This document shows positions 36,449 through 46,152 of a stretch of 64,000 nt of DNA, piece after piece. Position 1 is the stretch's first letter. Every line of letters starts with the position of its first letter. Below the pieces are notes generated by a model that made no database searches, was not told the DNA's origin, and saw only the letters and a program-made list of their open reading frames with translations. Source of the stretch: Apibacter sp. B3706 (GTDB lineage Bacteria > Bacteroidota > Bacteroidia > Flavobacteriales > Weeksellaceae); the NCBI RefSeq assembly GCF_011082725.1, contig NZ_CP049715.1, forward strand, positions 1,240,001 to 1,304,000, in the 5' to 3' direction. The position numbers were made by a program, and so were the translations under genes.

Positions 36449-36706
36449 ATGAAAAAAAATTTTTATGTTATAGCAATCCTTACTTGTGGATTGATTTCAT
36501 GTGATAAATATTCAAGCGGTAATAAAAATATTATTCCTGCCGATATTGAACAAAATGTAAATTCACAATCTCAATCAAATGATACCCTAAAAAAATCTTC
36601 TATTGTTATTGATTCTTTAAAAAGTGAATCTACAAAAGATTCCTTAACGAAAAAAAATCTTACCCAAGATTCATTGCATCCTATGAAAACAGTTATAAAA
36701 AAGTAA
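36449..36706 (+). CDS. Small Ser/Lys-rich lipoprotein
   Basis: From ATG 36449 this encodes 85 residues; an ATG two codons earlier (36443) would also work. The signal peptide MKKNFYVIAILTCGLISC ends with lipobox Cys18. The mature part is polar, with repeated DSLKS/DSLTKK/DSLHP-like units (DTLKKSS, VIDSLKSEST, TKDSLTKK, QDSLHP). No family is recognised. It lies 66 bp before the YceI-like gene, also a lipoprotein. Confidence 0.7.
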   Translation: MKKNFYVIAILTCGLISCDKYSSGNKNIIPADIEQNVNSQSQSNDTLKKSSIVIDSLKSESTKDSLTKKNLTQDSLHPMKTVIKK

Positions 36707-36772
36707 CTAATTATTTAAAACTAATTATTTGATTTATTAAATAATTTTTTACTAACAATTAAAACTTTTAAG

Positions 36773-37402
36773 ATGTTACATAATAAATATATTAGTTTAA
36801 TTTTATCCGTTCAACTTATTTTGTTTTCTTGCGGAGATAATAAGAGTAATAAATCTACCTCGACTTCTGAAGTAAAAAGCGTTGAAACTACAACACAACA
36901 AATTAAACCTCAAGGAAAAGAATCCGGTTTCAAAAAAGAATTAGTATGGACGGCTTATAAAACTCCCAAAAAAGTACCTGTAAGTGGTAGTTTTAAAAAT
37001 ATTTCTTTAATCAACACGAAAGAAGATAAACCGTTGGATGAATCATTGGAAGGAGCAAAATTTTATATTGATGGAACAACGGTTTCTACCGGTGACACTT
37101 CCAGAGATGGAAACTTAACTTTATTTTTTTTTAAAAGATTATCCTCTCCTGAAATTTATGGATCATTTGGGAAATTTGAAAACAATAAGGTGAAGATCTC
37201 CTTAACTTTAAATGGAAAAACAATAACCAAAGAATTTTCATATAAACTTGACAAAAAAATGATGATGATTCAAGGTTCAATCGACATATTAAAAGATTTT
37301 AATTCTGAAAAAGCATATACCAGCTTGCATAGAGCTTGTTTTGATCTGCATGAAGGTAAAACTTGGACAGAAGTTGATTTAATGGTTTTTATTTCTAAAT
37401 AA
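36773..37402 (+). CDS. YceI-like lipoprotein
   Basis: This is 209 residues long. The signal and lipobox are LSVQLILFSC (Cys20), followed by a Ser/Thr/Gln linker. The rest resembles the YceI lipocalin-like fold: LVWTAYKTPKKVPVSGSFKN, then a region ending in a helix (SLHRACFDLHEGKTWTEVDL). YceI proteins bind isoprenoids or polyprenoids in the periplasm. The match is weaker than for standard YceI, so the binding role is uncertain. Confidence 0.7.
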   Translation: MLHNKYISLILSVQLILFSCGDNKSNKSTSTSEVKSVETTTQQIKPQGKESGFKKELVWTAYKTPKKVPVSGSFKNISLINTKEDKPLDESLEGAKFYIDGTTVSTGDTSRDGNLTLFFFKRLSSPEIYGSFGKFENNKVKISLTLNGKTITKEFSYKLDKKMMMIQGSIDILKDFNSEKAYTSLHRACFDLHEGKTWTEVDLMVFISK

Positions 37403-37673
37403 TAATTGTTATCTATAATTCAGTTTGTTTGCGACAAGTTAAACCTAAAATAGTATCAATCACAATTAAAACAATCATTACGTAATTAATTTAGATACAT
37501 TAGATGATTGGTTCAGTACCTATTAATCGATAAAGAATAAAATTTTAAAAAAATCAGTGTTTATTTCATTTATTATTTTATTGAAATTCATAGATTTAAT
37601 AGTATTAAATGAGATTAATTACTTTAAAAATCGTTATTTGTAGCAAAAAATATGAATTTTTCAATCAAAAAAG

Positions 37674-37704
37674 TTTGTGAAATTGAAAAATGAGTTTATC
37701 TTTG
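37674..37704 (+). promoter_or_regulatory. Promoter of tRNA-Asp genes
   Basis: TTTG at 37674-37677, a 19-bp spacer and TATCTTTG at 37697-37704 give a near-perfect Bacteroidetes promoter 36 bp before the first tRNA. The rest of 37403-37740 shows nothing I can support. Confidence 0.88.
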
Positions 37705-37740
37705 CACCACTGAAATTATTAAAAATAAGTCTTCAGAAAA

Positions 37741-37814
37741 GATCCGGTAGTTCAGTTGGTTAGAATACCTGCCTGTCACGCAGGTGGTCGCGGGTTCGAG
37801 TCCCGTCCGGATCG
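37741..37814 (+). tRNA. tRNA-Asp (GTC), copy 1
   Basis: This 74-nt cloverleaf has acceptor arms GATCCGG and CCGGATC with discriminator G, an anticodon stem CCTGC/GCAGG around loop CTGTCAC (anticodon GTC), and a T arm GCGGGTTCGAGTCCCGT. CCA is not encoded. Confidence 0.97.
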
Positions 37815-37867
37815 CTAAGAAACATAAATTTCTTTATTTTTTTATTGCACACTATGCAATCTACCCT

Positions 37868-37941
37868 GATCCGGTAGTTCAGTTGGTTAGAATACCTGCC
37901 TGTCACGCAGGTGGTCGCGGGTTCGAGTCCCGTCCGGATCG
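37868..37941 (+). tRNA. tRNA-Asp (GTC), copy 2
   Basis: This is identical to copy 1 over all 74 nt and lies 53 bp downstream in the same direction, presumably on the same transcript. CCA is not encoded. Confidence 0.97.
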
Positions 37942-38103
37942 CTAAAATTTATACTTAATTTTCATATTAATTCCTATTAATCTCCTTTTTTATTTATTAG
38001 TATTTTATATATGAAGACTCTTAATATAGATCTCTAAAGATCTTATTTTGTTTAGAATTTAATTATTATAAGAGTTGTTTGCATGAATATCTACCCTATT
38101 ATA

Positions 38104-38460
38104 CTAATTACTATAGCAAAGCATTAATTCAATTTTTTTTTCTTTTAACCACTTTTGAATATGATCCGCAATTTCAATATTATTAAGATCTGACATAATA
38201 AAATGCGTATTTCCATTTATTCCAATGTCCGGCAAATGAATAACAGTGACATCTCCACCGTTTTCATTAACTAATTTCGCCCATTCTTTAGCAGAAATCA
38301 GTACTTCTCTCCAAAAATTTTGCGAATAAGCAGTAGTTTTTTCTTTGGGAATAAAATCTCCATAAATAATATGAGTATAGGCATACGGGTTAATTTCATA
38401 AATTGATTCATGGGTATACTTCCCCCCTATTTCTTTCGAAAAACTAAATGCAACCTTTTT
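38104..38460 (-). pseudogene. Remnant of an alpha/beta hydrolase (C-terminal part only)
   Basis: The minus strand has 118 open codons ending at TAG 38104-38106, beginning KKVAFSFSKEIGGKYTHESI directly after an in-frame TAA at 38461-38463. No ATG occurs until late in the frame. The end reads VTVIHLPDIGINGNTHFIMS, then DLNNIEIADHIQKWL, the pattern around the catalytic histidine of a family of secreted alpha/beta hydrolases. The nucleophile half is absent, so the gene is a decayed 3' fragment next to the tRNA-Asp pair. Confidence 0.75.
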
Positions 38461-38683
38461 TTAGAATAGCAACAAAATTTTCAATTTGTTAATTTATATA
38501 AAAAAAACCGGAATGAGATTTATTTAGCAAATCTAAGAATAAAATTTATTTCAGGATAAATTATTTTAAAAATATTTTATCTCTAATCCGAATATTATAA
38601 TTATTAATTGAAAAACTTTATAAATAATTTGCCTGAAGATTAAATAGGATTTCTATTTTATAAATTAGTGTATAAAATAAAGT

Positions 38684-38743
38684 TTACCATAAAATAAAAC
38701 GACTTTACTTCCAGTCGGTAAGTAGAGTCGTTTTGTATGGTAA
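38684..38743 (-). terminator. Long hairpin after the DPP III gene
   Basis: The stem AAAACGACTTTACTT (38696-38710) pairs with AAGTAGAGTCGTTTT (38720-38734), with one wobble. Outer arms TACCATA and TATGGTA extend it. It lies 12 bp past the minus-strand stop and is followed on that strand by a T-rich tract. Confidence 0.8.
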
Positions 38744-38755
38744 GTAATTTAATTT

Positions 38756-40786
38756 TTAGTTTTCAAGAGGAAGGAATCCATAATTTTTAGAGTAGAACAA
38801 CATTTCTACTGCAAATGATTCCGGATAAGTAACTTCAATGTCAGTTATTTCTCCTTGTTCATTGGTTTTAGGAACTAAAATAGGATTGATGAAACCTTTA
38901 TAAGCAGCGGTATTAAATTTAGAGTTTCTTTTTAAAACTTCTGCATGTAATTCTTTATCCACTTTTACTCCATACGTTTCCACTAAATTTTTTGCAGCAT
39001 TATAATCTCCTTCAGATTTAATTCTTTGAGTTTCTTTCAATAATTCTCCAAATAAATTATGAAGCTTTTCGTAATCATTAATTTTAAAATAGGTTTTACC
39101 ATCTTTAACCACTTTTTCAATTACATTATCTTTTTTACCTTTTTCATACGCCCACGCACTAACCCATTGGCGATTTCTCATATGTGCTTCTTCTATATCT
39201 CTTCCCGGTTCAATTCTAACTAATTGAGTCATTAATCCGTTTCGTATATAATCATTATAGGCTGTCATTCCTACTTTCTTCCAGTCATCTACTAATCCAA
39301 GCTTTTGTAATTCCGGATCATATAAATAATACAATCCTACTAAATCTGCTCTTCCCTCTTCCATAGTAGATGCATAGCTTTTTAAAGTTTCCTTAGGGGT
39401 TCCGACTCCTTGATTAATTTGTCCAGAAGCATGACCCACAACTTCATGTAAAGCTGTATGCAGTTTATCTGCTAATTCTCCGTATTTTTCTGATAATTCT
39501 ATTTCTTCTTGATTGTATGCAAATTCTTTTAATTTTTCACTTCCTCCGGCTAAATTATAAGCGTCTATAATATTACCTAAAGAAACCGACTTTGAGCCAT
39601 ATTCCGCACGGATCCAATCCGCATTAGGTAAATTTACTCCAATCGGAGTACTGGGTGAAGAATCCCCCGCTTCTGATGCTACATTAACTGTTTTATACGA
39701 TATCCCTACAACATTTTTCTTTTTATGTTCCGGCATTAAAGGAGAATGATCTTCAAACCATTGTGCATTTTTGGATATAACTTCCATTTTTGCCGACATG
39801 TCAAAATCTTTGATTTGAACGATATTTTCATAAGATCCTTTATGACCAAGGGGATCATTATACACCTCTACAAATCCGTTTATATAATCTATATTTCCTT
39901 TAGTTGCTTTAAGCCATGCTATGTTATAATCATCCCAAGTTTTTAAATCTCCTGTTCTGTAATATTCAATTAAAAGTTTCAAGGCATCTCCCTGTTCTTT
40001 ATTTTCAGCTACGGTAACAGCCTTATCCAACCAATAGATTATTTGATCAATAGCTGAACCGTACATTCCCCCGCTTTTCCAAATCTTTTCTTCTAAAGTA
40101 CCTTTACTGTCTTTAACTAATTGAGAGTTTAAACCAAAAGATAAGGGACGAGAAGCATCCGGACTTTTTTTAGCTGAATAATATTTCTCCACTTCCTTTT
40201 CGGTAATTCCTTCTCCATAAAAATTTACTGCAGATCCTGAAATTAACCCTTTGGATTCATCAAGATTTACTTTTTTAGAATCTTTTTCATTGAATAAAAT
40301 GGAAACGATCTGAGAATCCAATGAGGTTTGAGTTTCTTTCATTAGCTCCTCAAAATATGCTTGGGTAAATTCAGGCATAATTTTATCGTTCGAATAATGA
40401 TGATGAATCCCATTTGAAAACCAAACCCTTTTTAAATATACTTCAAAATTGTTCCAATCTTTTGAGGTTTTATCTCCTTTATAATTTTGATAGATGGATT
40501 CTAATGCTTTTCTTATTTTCAAATTATATTTATAGTTTTGGTCCCAAAGGATATCTCTACCTGCTAATCCGGCTTGAGAAAGATAATAGACCAATTTTTT
40601 TTCATTTAAAGACAACTTATCCCATTCAGGTATTCGATATCTTAAAACTTCAATATCGGCAAAACGATCGACTTTATAATTAAAATCTTCTTCACTAATT
40701 TTTTCGGTTTGCTCTGAATGTTTTGATTCACAAGACCCCAAAATTATTGAGGCAGCAAGAATACCCGCAACAATATTAATTTTCAT
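38756..40786 (-). CDS. Dipeptidyl-peptidase III-like lipoprotein (family M49)
   Basis: This is 676 residues long. The signal peptide ends in a lipobox with Cys19 (AASIILGSCESK), so the enzyme is exported and membrane-anchored, unlike cytosolic eukaryotic DPP III. The zinc site is HEVVGH near 445, the HExxxH form unique to M49, and EEGRADLVGLYYLYD near 477 supplies the next ligands. Such enzymes remove dipeptides from the N-terminus of oligopeptides. It stands alone with its own terminator. Confidence 0.9.
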   Translation of the reverse strand: MKINIVAGILAASIILGSCESKHSEQTEKISEEDFNYKVDRFADIEVLRYRIPEWDKLSLNEKKLVYYLSQAGLAGRDILWDQNYKYNLKIRKALESIYQNYKGDKTSKDWNNFEVYLKRVWFSNGIHHHYSNDKIMPEFTQAYFEELMKETQTSLDSQIVSILFNEKDSKKVNLDESKGLISGSAVNFYGEGITEKEVEKYYSAKKSPDASRPLSFGLNSQLVKDSKGTLEEKIWKSGGMYGSAIDQIIYWLDKAVTVAENKEQGDALKLLIEYYRTGDLKTWDDYNIAWLKATKGNIDYINGFVEVYNDPLGHKGSYENIVQIKDFDMSAKMEVISKNAQWFEDHSPLMPEHKKKNVVGISYKTVNVASEAGDSSPSTPIGVNLPNADWIRAEYGSKSVSLGNIIDAYNLAGGSEKLKEFAYNQEEIELSEKYGELADKLHTALHEVVGHASGQINQGVGTPKETLKSYASTMEEGRADLVGLYYLYDPELQKLGLVDDWKKVGMTAYNDYIRNGLMTQLVRIEPGRDIEEAHMRNRQWVSAWAYEKGKKDNVIEKVVKDGKTYFKINDYEKLHNLFGELLKETQRIKSEGDYNAAKNLVETYGVKVDKELHAEVLKRNSKFNTAAYKGFINPILVPKTNEQGEITDIEVTYPESFAVEMLFYSKNYGFLPLEN

Positions 40787-41248
40787 CTTTATAATGTTTA
40801 TATGTTAATTATGTTAACAAAGATAAAAAACTATATGATAAGGAGAGTATAGTTCTCAAATTTATTATAAAATGAATGAGACAAGTTTATAATTAAAAAA
40901 ATAATACTCAATACGTTATATATTAACCTTTAAAGAATATTACTTTTTAATAAAACTGATATAAGAACCTTCCATAAAACTATTTACCACTACATTTGGG
41001 ATTTATATCTAAATTTTCTAAACGGGTAAAAACCGGTATATTCTTCTAAATTTAGGACGAAAGCTATTTTAAAAATGAAAGTTATTATCTCAATCAAGAA
41101 AAATATATTACAAACGAGTATTCATAAACTGAATTTAATTTTAAACGTTTAGAACTTATATTATATGGAAGCGAATAAGGATACTATTACTATATTTTTT
41201 TAAAAAACGGGTCTAACAATATGAAGACTTTATTTATAAATAATCTTC
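40787..41248. other. AT-rich spacer between divergent DPP III and rlmH genes
   Basis: No open frame, RNA gene or repeat is convincing here. Only the promoter box at the rlmH end (41249) stands out. Confidence 0.6.
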
Positions 41249-41256
41249 TATTTTTG
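41249..41256 (+). promoter_or_regulatory. -7 box of the rlmH operon
   Basis: TATTTTTG fits TAnnTTTG and ends 16 bp before the rlmH ATG. The -33 element is not obvious. Confidence 0.6.
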
Positions 41257-41272
41257 CAGTTATTAATGTGGC

Positions 41273-41746
41273 ATGAAAATTACATTATTATCGATTGGCA
41301 AAACCAATTCTAAAGAATTAGTAATTCTAATGGAAAATTTAGAAAAACGCTTACCCGCTTTCATTAAATTTGAACGCAAAGAATTGCCGGATGTAAAAAA
41401 TTCCAAAAATCTTTCAGAAAATGAATTAAAAAATGCGGAAGCAGAGTCCATTCTTTCTTTTTTAGTTTCGGGAGATACACTCATAATTTTAGATGAAAAA
41501 GGCAAAGAGTTTACTTCAACTGAATTTTCATCATTTCTGGAAAAGCAAATGAATAATTCTGTTAAACATTTAGTTTTTTGTATTGGAGGAGCTTATGGAT
41601 TTTCCGATAAAATTTATAATCTAAATCCTCAAAAACTAGCTTTATCCAAAATGACGTTTACGCATCAGATGGTGCGTTTGTTTTTCGTTGAGCAATTATA
41701 TCGAGGCTTTAGTATTTTACAAGGAAAACCTTATCACAATGAATAA
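41273..41746 (+). CDS. rlmH: 23S rRNA pseudouridine(1915) N3-methyltransferase
   Basis: This 157-residue SPOUT methyltransferase modifies pseudouridine 1915 in helix 69 of 23S rRNA using SAM. The start MKITLLSIGKT, the knot segment VFCIGGAYGFSDKIY (about 101-115) and the C-terminal SKMTFTHQMVRLFFVEQLYR are typical, and the length is normal. The next gene starts within its last codons, so the two are translationally coupled. Confidence 0.96.
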   Translation: MKITLLSIGKTNSKELVILMENLEKRLPAFIKFERKELPDVKNSKNLSENELKNAEAESILSFLVSGDTLIILDEKGKEFTSTEFSSFLEKQMNNSVKHLVFCIGGAYGFSDKIYNLNPQKLALSKMTFTHQMVRLFFVEQLYRGFSILQGKPYHNE

Positions 41747-42548
41747 TTATCTTAAATTAAAATGGTATGACATAGTTTTAGCTCTTATTTTATTTTTTTT
41801 GGGAGCTTTGGTACTAAGTCCTCTATTTTCAATTCTAGCTAAAAAACTACATACCAATCCCTACGTTTTTACCCCGATTCTAACTATTGGAAATTATCTA
41901 ATTGTTTTTTTAGTCTATTATTTGGTGGGATTGAAACCCAGAAAAGAACGTTTTACAATCAGTTACTCACTTAAGAATAGTAAACTCTTCCCAATTGCCC
42001 TTTTGTTATTTTTTGGACAATATCTAGTTTCAGAATTTTTAACCGGATTAATACCTACTCAAGGCGGAATATTCGAAAAAATGTATAAAACCATGTCGTA
42101 TGCCTTATTGGGTAATGCAGGTAATTATCCTATAATTACCTTTATATCGGTATGTATCGTTGCTCCAATTTTTGAAGAATTATTTTTTAGGGGATTTATT
42201 TTAAAGGGAATGCTCAATAATCAAATTAAACCACAAAAAGCTATATTAATATCCGCCTTAATTTTTGGAGGAATCCATATATTTCCTTGGCAAGCAGTTG
42301 GTGGAATTTTAGCCGGAATTGTCTTGGGAATAACTTTCTATAAAACAGGATCCCTACTTACCTGCACACTACTTCATTGCATTAATAATACGATAGGTTT
42401 TATATTTTTTATACGATATAAATCATTGGAATCACCCGAATTAGGTTTTAGTAATTTTACTCTGTTCATTGTTGGTATTATTATAATAGCTATATTTGGA
42501 TGCATTTATATGAAATTAACAAAAAATCAATCATGGAAATCCTATTAG
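41739..42548 (+). CDS. CPBP-family intramembrane metalloprotease
   Basis: From ATG 41739 (overlapping the rlmH stop by 8 bp) it has 269 residues and about eight hydrophobic helices. An earlier ATG at 41688 inside rlmH is less likely. The three CPBP motifs are present: EELFFRG near 146, FGGIHIF, and HCINN. The family includes CAAX-processing proteases and bacteriocin-immunity proteins; the substrate here is unknown. It overlaps the rdgB start by 16 bp. Confidence 0.88.
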   Translation: MNNYLKLKWYDIVLALILFFLGALVLSPLFSILAKKLHTNPYVFTPILTIGNYLIVFLVYYLVGLKPRKERFTISYSLKNSKLFPIALLLFFGQYLVSEFLTGLIPTQGGIFEKMYKTMSYALLGNAGNYPIITFISVCIVAPIFEELFFRGFILKGMLNNQIKPQKAILISALIFGGIHIFPWQAVGGILAGIVLGITFYKTGSLLTCTLLHCINNTIGFIFFIRYKSLESPELGFSNFTLFIVGIIIIAIFGCIYMKLTKNQSWKSY

Positions 42549-43105
42549 CTACACAAAACGAACATAAAAAAGCTGAAATAATTGAAATTTTACCCGAAAA
42601 TTTTCAACTTAAAACCTTTGCTGATTATAATTTTGAAGGCGAAATCGAAGAAACAGGGACCACTTTCCGTGAAAATGCTTTTATTAAAGCTAAATTCGGA
42701 TATGATTTAACTCATATACCTTGTTTTGCTGATGACAGCGGATTAGTAGTTGAAGCATTAAATGGAGAACCCGGAATCTATTCTGCGCGTTATGCAGGAA
42801 CCGGATCTTTTGATGATAATATTTCTAAAGTGCTAAAAAGTATGCAAAATAATACCAATAGAAAAGCTTATTTTATAAGCGTAATCTGTTGGGTAAACAA
42901 TGAAGAGGTTAAATATTTTGAAGGTAAGATTTTTGGTACTATTACTACTGAAATTAAGGGTGATGGTGGATTCGGATATGATCCTATATTCATTCCTGAC
43001 GGATATTTGAAAAGTTTTGCAGAATTTTCACCTAAAGAAAAGAATATGATAAGTCACAGAGCTATTGCTTTACGAAGATTTACTAATTTTTTAAAGTTAT
43101 ATTAG
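42533..43105 (+). CDS. rdgB: Non-canonical purine NTP pyrophosphatase (RdgB/HAM1)
   Basis: This is 190 residues long from ATG 42533 (MEILLATQNEHKKAEI). It hydrolyses ITP, dITP and XTP to keep damaged purines out of nucleic acids. The family signatures are ATQNxxK, FADDSGLVVEALNGEPGIYS and GYDPIFIPDGY, with SHRAIALRRF at the end. An earlier ATG at 42500 would add 11 residues inside the CPBP gene and does not fit the family start. Confidence 0.95.
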   Translation: MEILLATQNEHKKAEIIEILPENFQLKTFADYNFEGEIEETGTTFRENAFIKAKFGYDLTHIPCFADDSGLVVEALNGEPGIYSARYAGTGSFDDNISKVLKSMQNNTNRKAYFISVICWVNNEEVKYFEGKIFGTITTEIKGDGGFGYDPIFIPDGYLKSFAEFSPKEKNMISHRAIALRRFTNFLKLY

Positions 43106-43266
43106 TTAACTTCATACTGTAAATGATCCGTTATATTTTTTACTTTAATTTAAGCAATTACTGAATTTCATTTTCTTAGCATACGTTGATATTTCAATTA
43201 ATGGAAAGATGCACAAGTCTTATGAAAAAATATTTCAATTATAATTTGATTTAAAAAAGTAGGATC

Positions 43267-44211
43267 ATGAAAAAATATTTTCTGAAAATATGTCTTGCGG
43301 TATCTATAATTACCTCGGCTCAGAATTTAGAGATCGTTCCATTAGGAGTATACGGAGGAAGTGACGAAAGTAATCTTTCTTCTTATCTAATTGCTGAAGA
43401 AAAAACATTCAATTATTTAGCTTTGGATGCCGGAACTATTTATAGTGGTATTAATAAGGCAATTGAAAAAGGAACCTTTACCAATACTACAATTGAAAAT
43501 GTATTAAAAGATAACATCAAAGGATATTTTATATCTCATGGACATTTAGACCATTTATCAGGAATGTTGATTAACTCTCCCGAAGATTCCTCCAAGCCAA
43601 TTTATGCAAGTAAAGAAACCATTGAAGTTTTAAAAAATAAATATTTTACCAATGCTGCTTGGATCAATTTTGCCAATGAAGGCGAAAGTCCGATTCTAAA
43701 TAAATATCAATATGTATACACAGAAATAGGAAATGCATTCCCTATTCTTAATACCCATTTAAAGGGTACGGTTTATGAATTAAGCCATGTAAAACCTCTT
43801 AAAAGCTCCGCCATATTAGTAGAAAATAATACTCGGGCAGTTTTATATTTTGGCGATACCGGAGCAGACAGAATTGAAAAATCCGATAAACTCAAAAAAA
43901 TTTGGAACCTTATAGCTCCTAAAATTAAATCAGGAAAATTAAAAACCTTTCTGATTGAAGTTTCTTTTCCTAATTCTCAACCTGATGAATTATTGTTTGG
44001 TCATTTAACGCCCAACTTACTAAATGAAGAAATGAATAAATTAGCTCAATTAGTAGGAAAAAAAAATATGAAAAAGCTAACAATTATTGTTACCCATATC
44101 AAACCTAAAGGAAATCATGAACAAATAATTAAGGAACAATTAGTAAACAATAATCCATATTCTATCAATTATATATTTCCTCAACAAGGAGAGCGTATCA
44201 TTTTGAAATAG
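43267..44211 (+). CDS. Class II 3',5'-cyclic-nucleotide phosphodiesterase
   Basis: This is 314 residues long. The signal peptide is at about 1-18 (KICLAVSIITSAQ), so it acts in the periplasm or outside. It has a metallo-beta-lactamase-like fold with the class II PDE signature SHGHLDHLSG at 90-99, GDTGAD later and VTHIKP near the C-terminus. By family it would hydrolyse cAMP or cGMP. It is a single gene with no obvious partner. Confidence 0.87.
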   Translation: MKKYFLKICLAVSIITSAQNLEIVPLGVYGGSDESNLSSYLIAEEKTFNYLALDAGTIYSGINKAIEKGTFTNTTIENVLKDNIKGYFISHGHLDHLSGMLINSPEDSSKPIYASKETIEVLKNKYFTNAAWINFANEGESPILNKYQYVYTEIGNAFPILNTHLKGTVYELSHVKPLKSSAILVENNTRAVLYFGDTGADRIEKSDKLKKIWNLIAPKIKSGKLKTFLIEVSFPNSQPDELLFGHLTPNLLNEEMNKLAQLVGKKNMKKLTIIVTHIKPKGNHEQIIKEQLVNNNPYSINYIFPQQGERIILK

Positions 44212-44439
44212 TTGATAAAAATAAGAACCTCTTACATCTTTCTGAAAAAAATTTTTACAGTTTATTATTTCAAACATTTCACATTCTTAATCTAAACTTA
44301 TTTTTGTGTTTTACCATCAAAAAGTTTATAAAATAAATTAAAACCAATAAATAAATTTATTTTAAAAATAAAAATTACAAATTATATTTACATTTAAGCT
44401 AATTTACTTTAATTTTACAAAAATTAATAAACAAAAAAA

Positions 44440-46104
44440 ATGTGTGGATTTGTAGGAATTTTCGATTTAAAAGAAGCCGGTGAAACATTAAGGCCTCAGG
44501 CTTTAAAAATGGCAAAAAAAATTCGTCATAGAGGTCCGGATTGGTCCGGAATCCATTGCGATAAAAATGCAATCCTTGCTCATGAAAGATTATCCATCGT
44601 TGATATTGCTTCCGGTGGTCAACCCTTATATAGCAGCGATAAAAAATTGATATTAGCTGTAAACGGTGAAATTTACAATCATAAAGAAATTAGAAAGAAA
44701 TTTGAAGGAAAATACGATTTCCAAACTTTATCTGACTGTGAAGTTATTTTAGCTTTATATAAAGAAAAAGGGGTTGATTTATTTGAAGATATTACAGGAA
44801 TTTATGCCTTCGTTTTATATGATCAAGAAAAAGATGCCTATTTAGTTGGCAGGGATCATATGGGAATCATTCCTTTATATATGGGATATGATGAAAAAGG
44901 GCAATTTTATGTAGCCAGTGAACTCAAATCGTTGGAAGGAGTTTGTCCGGATATCAAAGAATTTGAACCGGGAAAATACTTATACAGTCCGGACGGAGAA
45001 ATAAAAACTTGGTATCATAGAGATTGGATGAATTTTGATTCTGTGAAAGACAACATTTCTGACATTCAAAAATTAAGAAAAGGATTAGAAGATTCTGTAC
45101 ACAGACAGTTGATGTCTGATGTTCCTTACGGTGTTCTTCTATCCGGTGGATTAGACTCATCCATTATTTCAGCTATTGCAAAAAAATATGCAAGTAAACG
45201 AGTAGAAGATAACAATAATTCGGATGCTTGGTGGCCTCAACTGCATTCTTTTGCTGTCGGACTGAAAGGTGCTCCGGATTTGTTGGCAGCCAGAAAAGTG
45301 GCAGACCATATCGGGACCGTACATCATGAAATTCATTTTACCATTGAAGAAGCTTTAGATGCGATCAGTGATGTCATTTATCATATTGAAACCTACGATG
45401 TTACAACAGTTCGGGCTTCTACCCCCATGTACTTATTAGCCAGATATATAAAATCTATGGGAGTAAAAATGGTATTATCGGGAGAAGGATCCGATGAACT
45501 TTTCGGCGGATATTTATATTTCCACAAGGCACCTGATGCTCAAGCATTTCATGAAGAAACCGTCAGAAAATTAGATAAACTCCACCTTTACGACTGTCTT
45601 CGTGCCAATAAATCCTTAATGGCTTGGGGCGTTGAAGGGCGGGTTCCTTTCTTGGACAGAGAATTTATGGATATAGCCATGACTTTAAATCCTAAAGATA
45701 AAATGTGCGGAAACGGAAAAATTGAAAAGCATATTTTAAGAGAGGCATTTGAAGATTATTTACCAGAAGAAGTTGCTTGGAGACAAAAAGAACAATTTTC
45801 AGACGGAGTGGGTTATTCCTGGATTGATACATTGAAAGAAACGGCTGATAAAAAAGTTTCTGATAAACAAATGGAAAGAGCATCCGAACGCTTTCCGATT
45901 AATCCACCAATGTCAAAAGAAGAATATTGGTTCAGAAGCATATTTGAAGAACATTTCCCTTCTCAGGCAGCAGCACAAACGGTTCCTTCTGTACCTTCTG
46001 TAGCCTGTAGTTCTGCCGTGGCTTTAGAATGGGATGAAGCATTTAAAAATAACCCTGATCCATCAGGTAGAGCCGTAAAAACGGTGCATACTGATGCTAT
46101 TTAG
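44440..46104 (+). CDS. asnB: Asparagine synthase B (glutamine-hydrolysing)
   Basis: This is 554 residues long. Cys2 (MCGFVGIFD) is the glutaminase nucleophile, released when Met is removed. IRHRGPDWSGIH and AVNGEIYNHKEIR complete the glutaminase half. The synthetase half has the pyrophosphate loop LLSGGLDSSI near 232 and LSGEGSDELFGGYLYFH. It makes asparagine from aspartate, glutamine and ATP. It is monocistronic and ends at a palindromic terminator shared with the convergent gene. Confidence 0.96.
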   Translation: MCGFVGIFDLKEAGETLRPQALKMAKKIRHRGPDWSGIHCDKNAILAHERLSIVDIASGGQPLYSSDKKLILAVNGEIYNHKEIRKKFEGKYDFQTLSDCEVILALYKEKGVDLFEDITGIYAFVLYDQEKDAYLVGRDHMGIIPLYMGYDEKGQFYVASELKSLEGVCPDIKEFEPGKYLYSPDGEIKTWYHRDWMNFDSVKDNISDIQKLRKGLEDSVHRQLMSDVPYGVLLSGGLDSSIISAIAKKYASKRVEDNNNSDAWWPQLHSFAVGLKGAPDLLAARKVADHIGTVHHEIHFTIEEALDAISDVIYHIETYDVTTVRASTPMYLLARYIKSMGVKMVLSGEGSDELFGGYLYFHKAPDAQAFHEETVRKLDKLHLYDCLRANKSLMAWGVEGRVPFLDREFMDIAMTLNPKDKMCGNGKIEKHILREAFEDYLPEEVAWRQKEQFSDGVGYSWIDTLKETADKKVSDKQMERASERFPINPPMSKEEYWFRSIFEEHFPSQAAAQTVPSVPSVACSSAVALEWDEAFKNNPDPSGRAVKTVHTDAI

Positions 46105-46121
46105 GTCAAAATTTCTCTTTT

Positions 46122-46151
46122 ATGGCTTTTATTATTAATAATAAAAGCCAT
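46122..46151. terminator. Bidirectional terminator between asnB and glycosyltransferase gene
   Basis: This is a perfect 30-bp palindrome: ATGGCTTTTATTATT followed directly by AATAATAAAAGCCAT. It lies between convergent stops at 46104 and 46153. Confidence 0.85.
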
Positions 46152-46152
46152 T

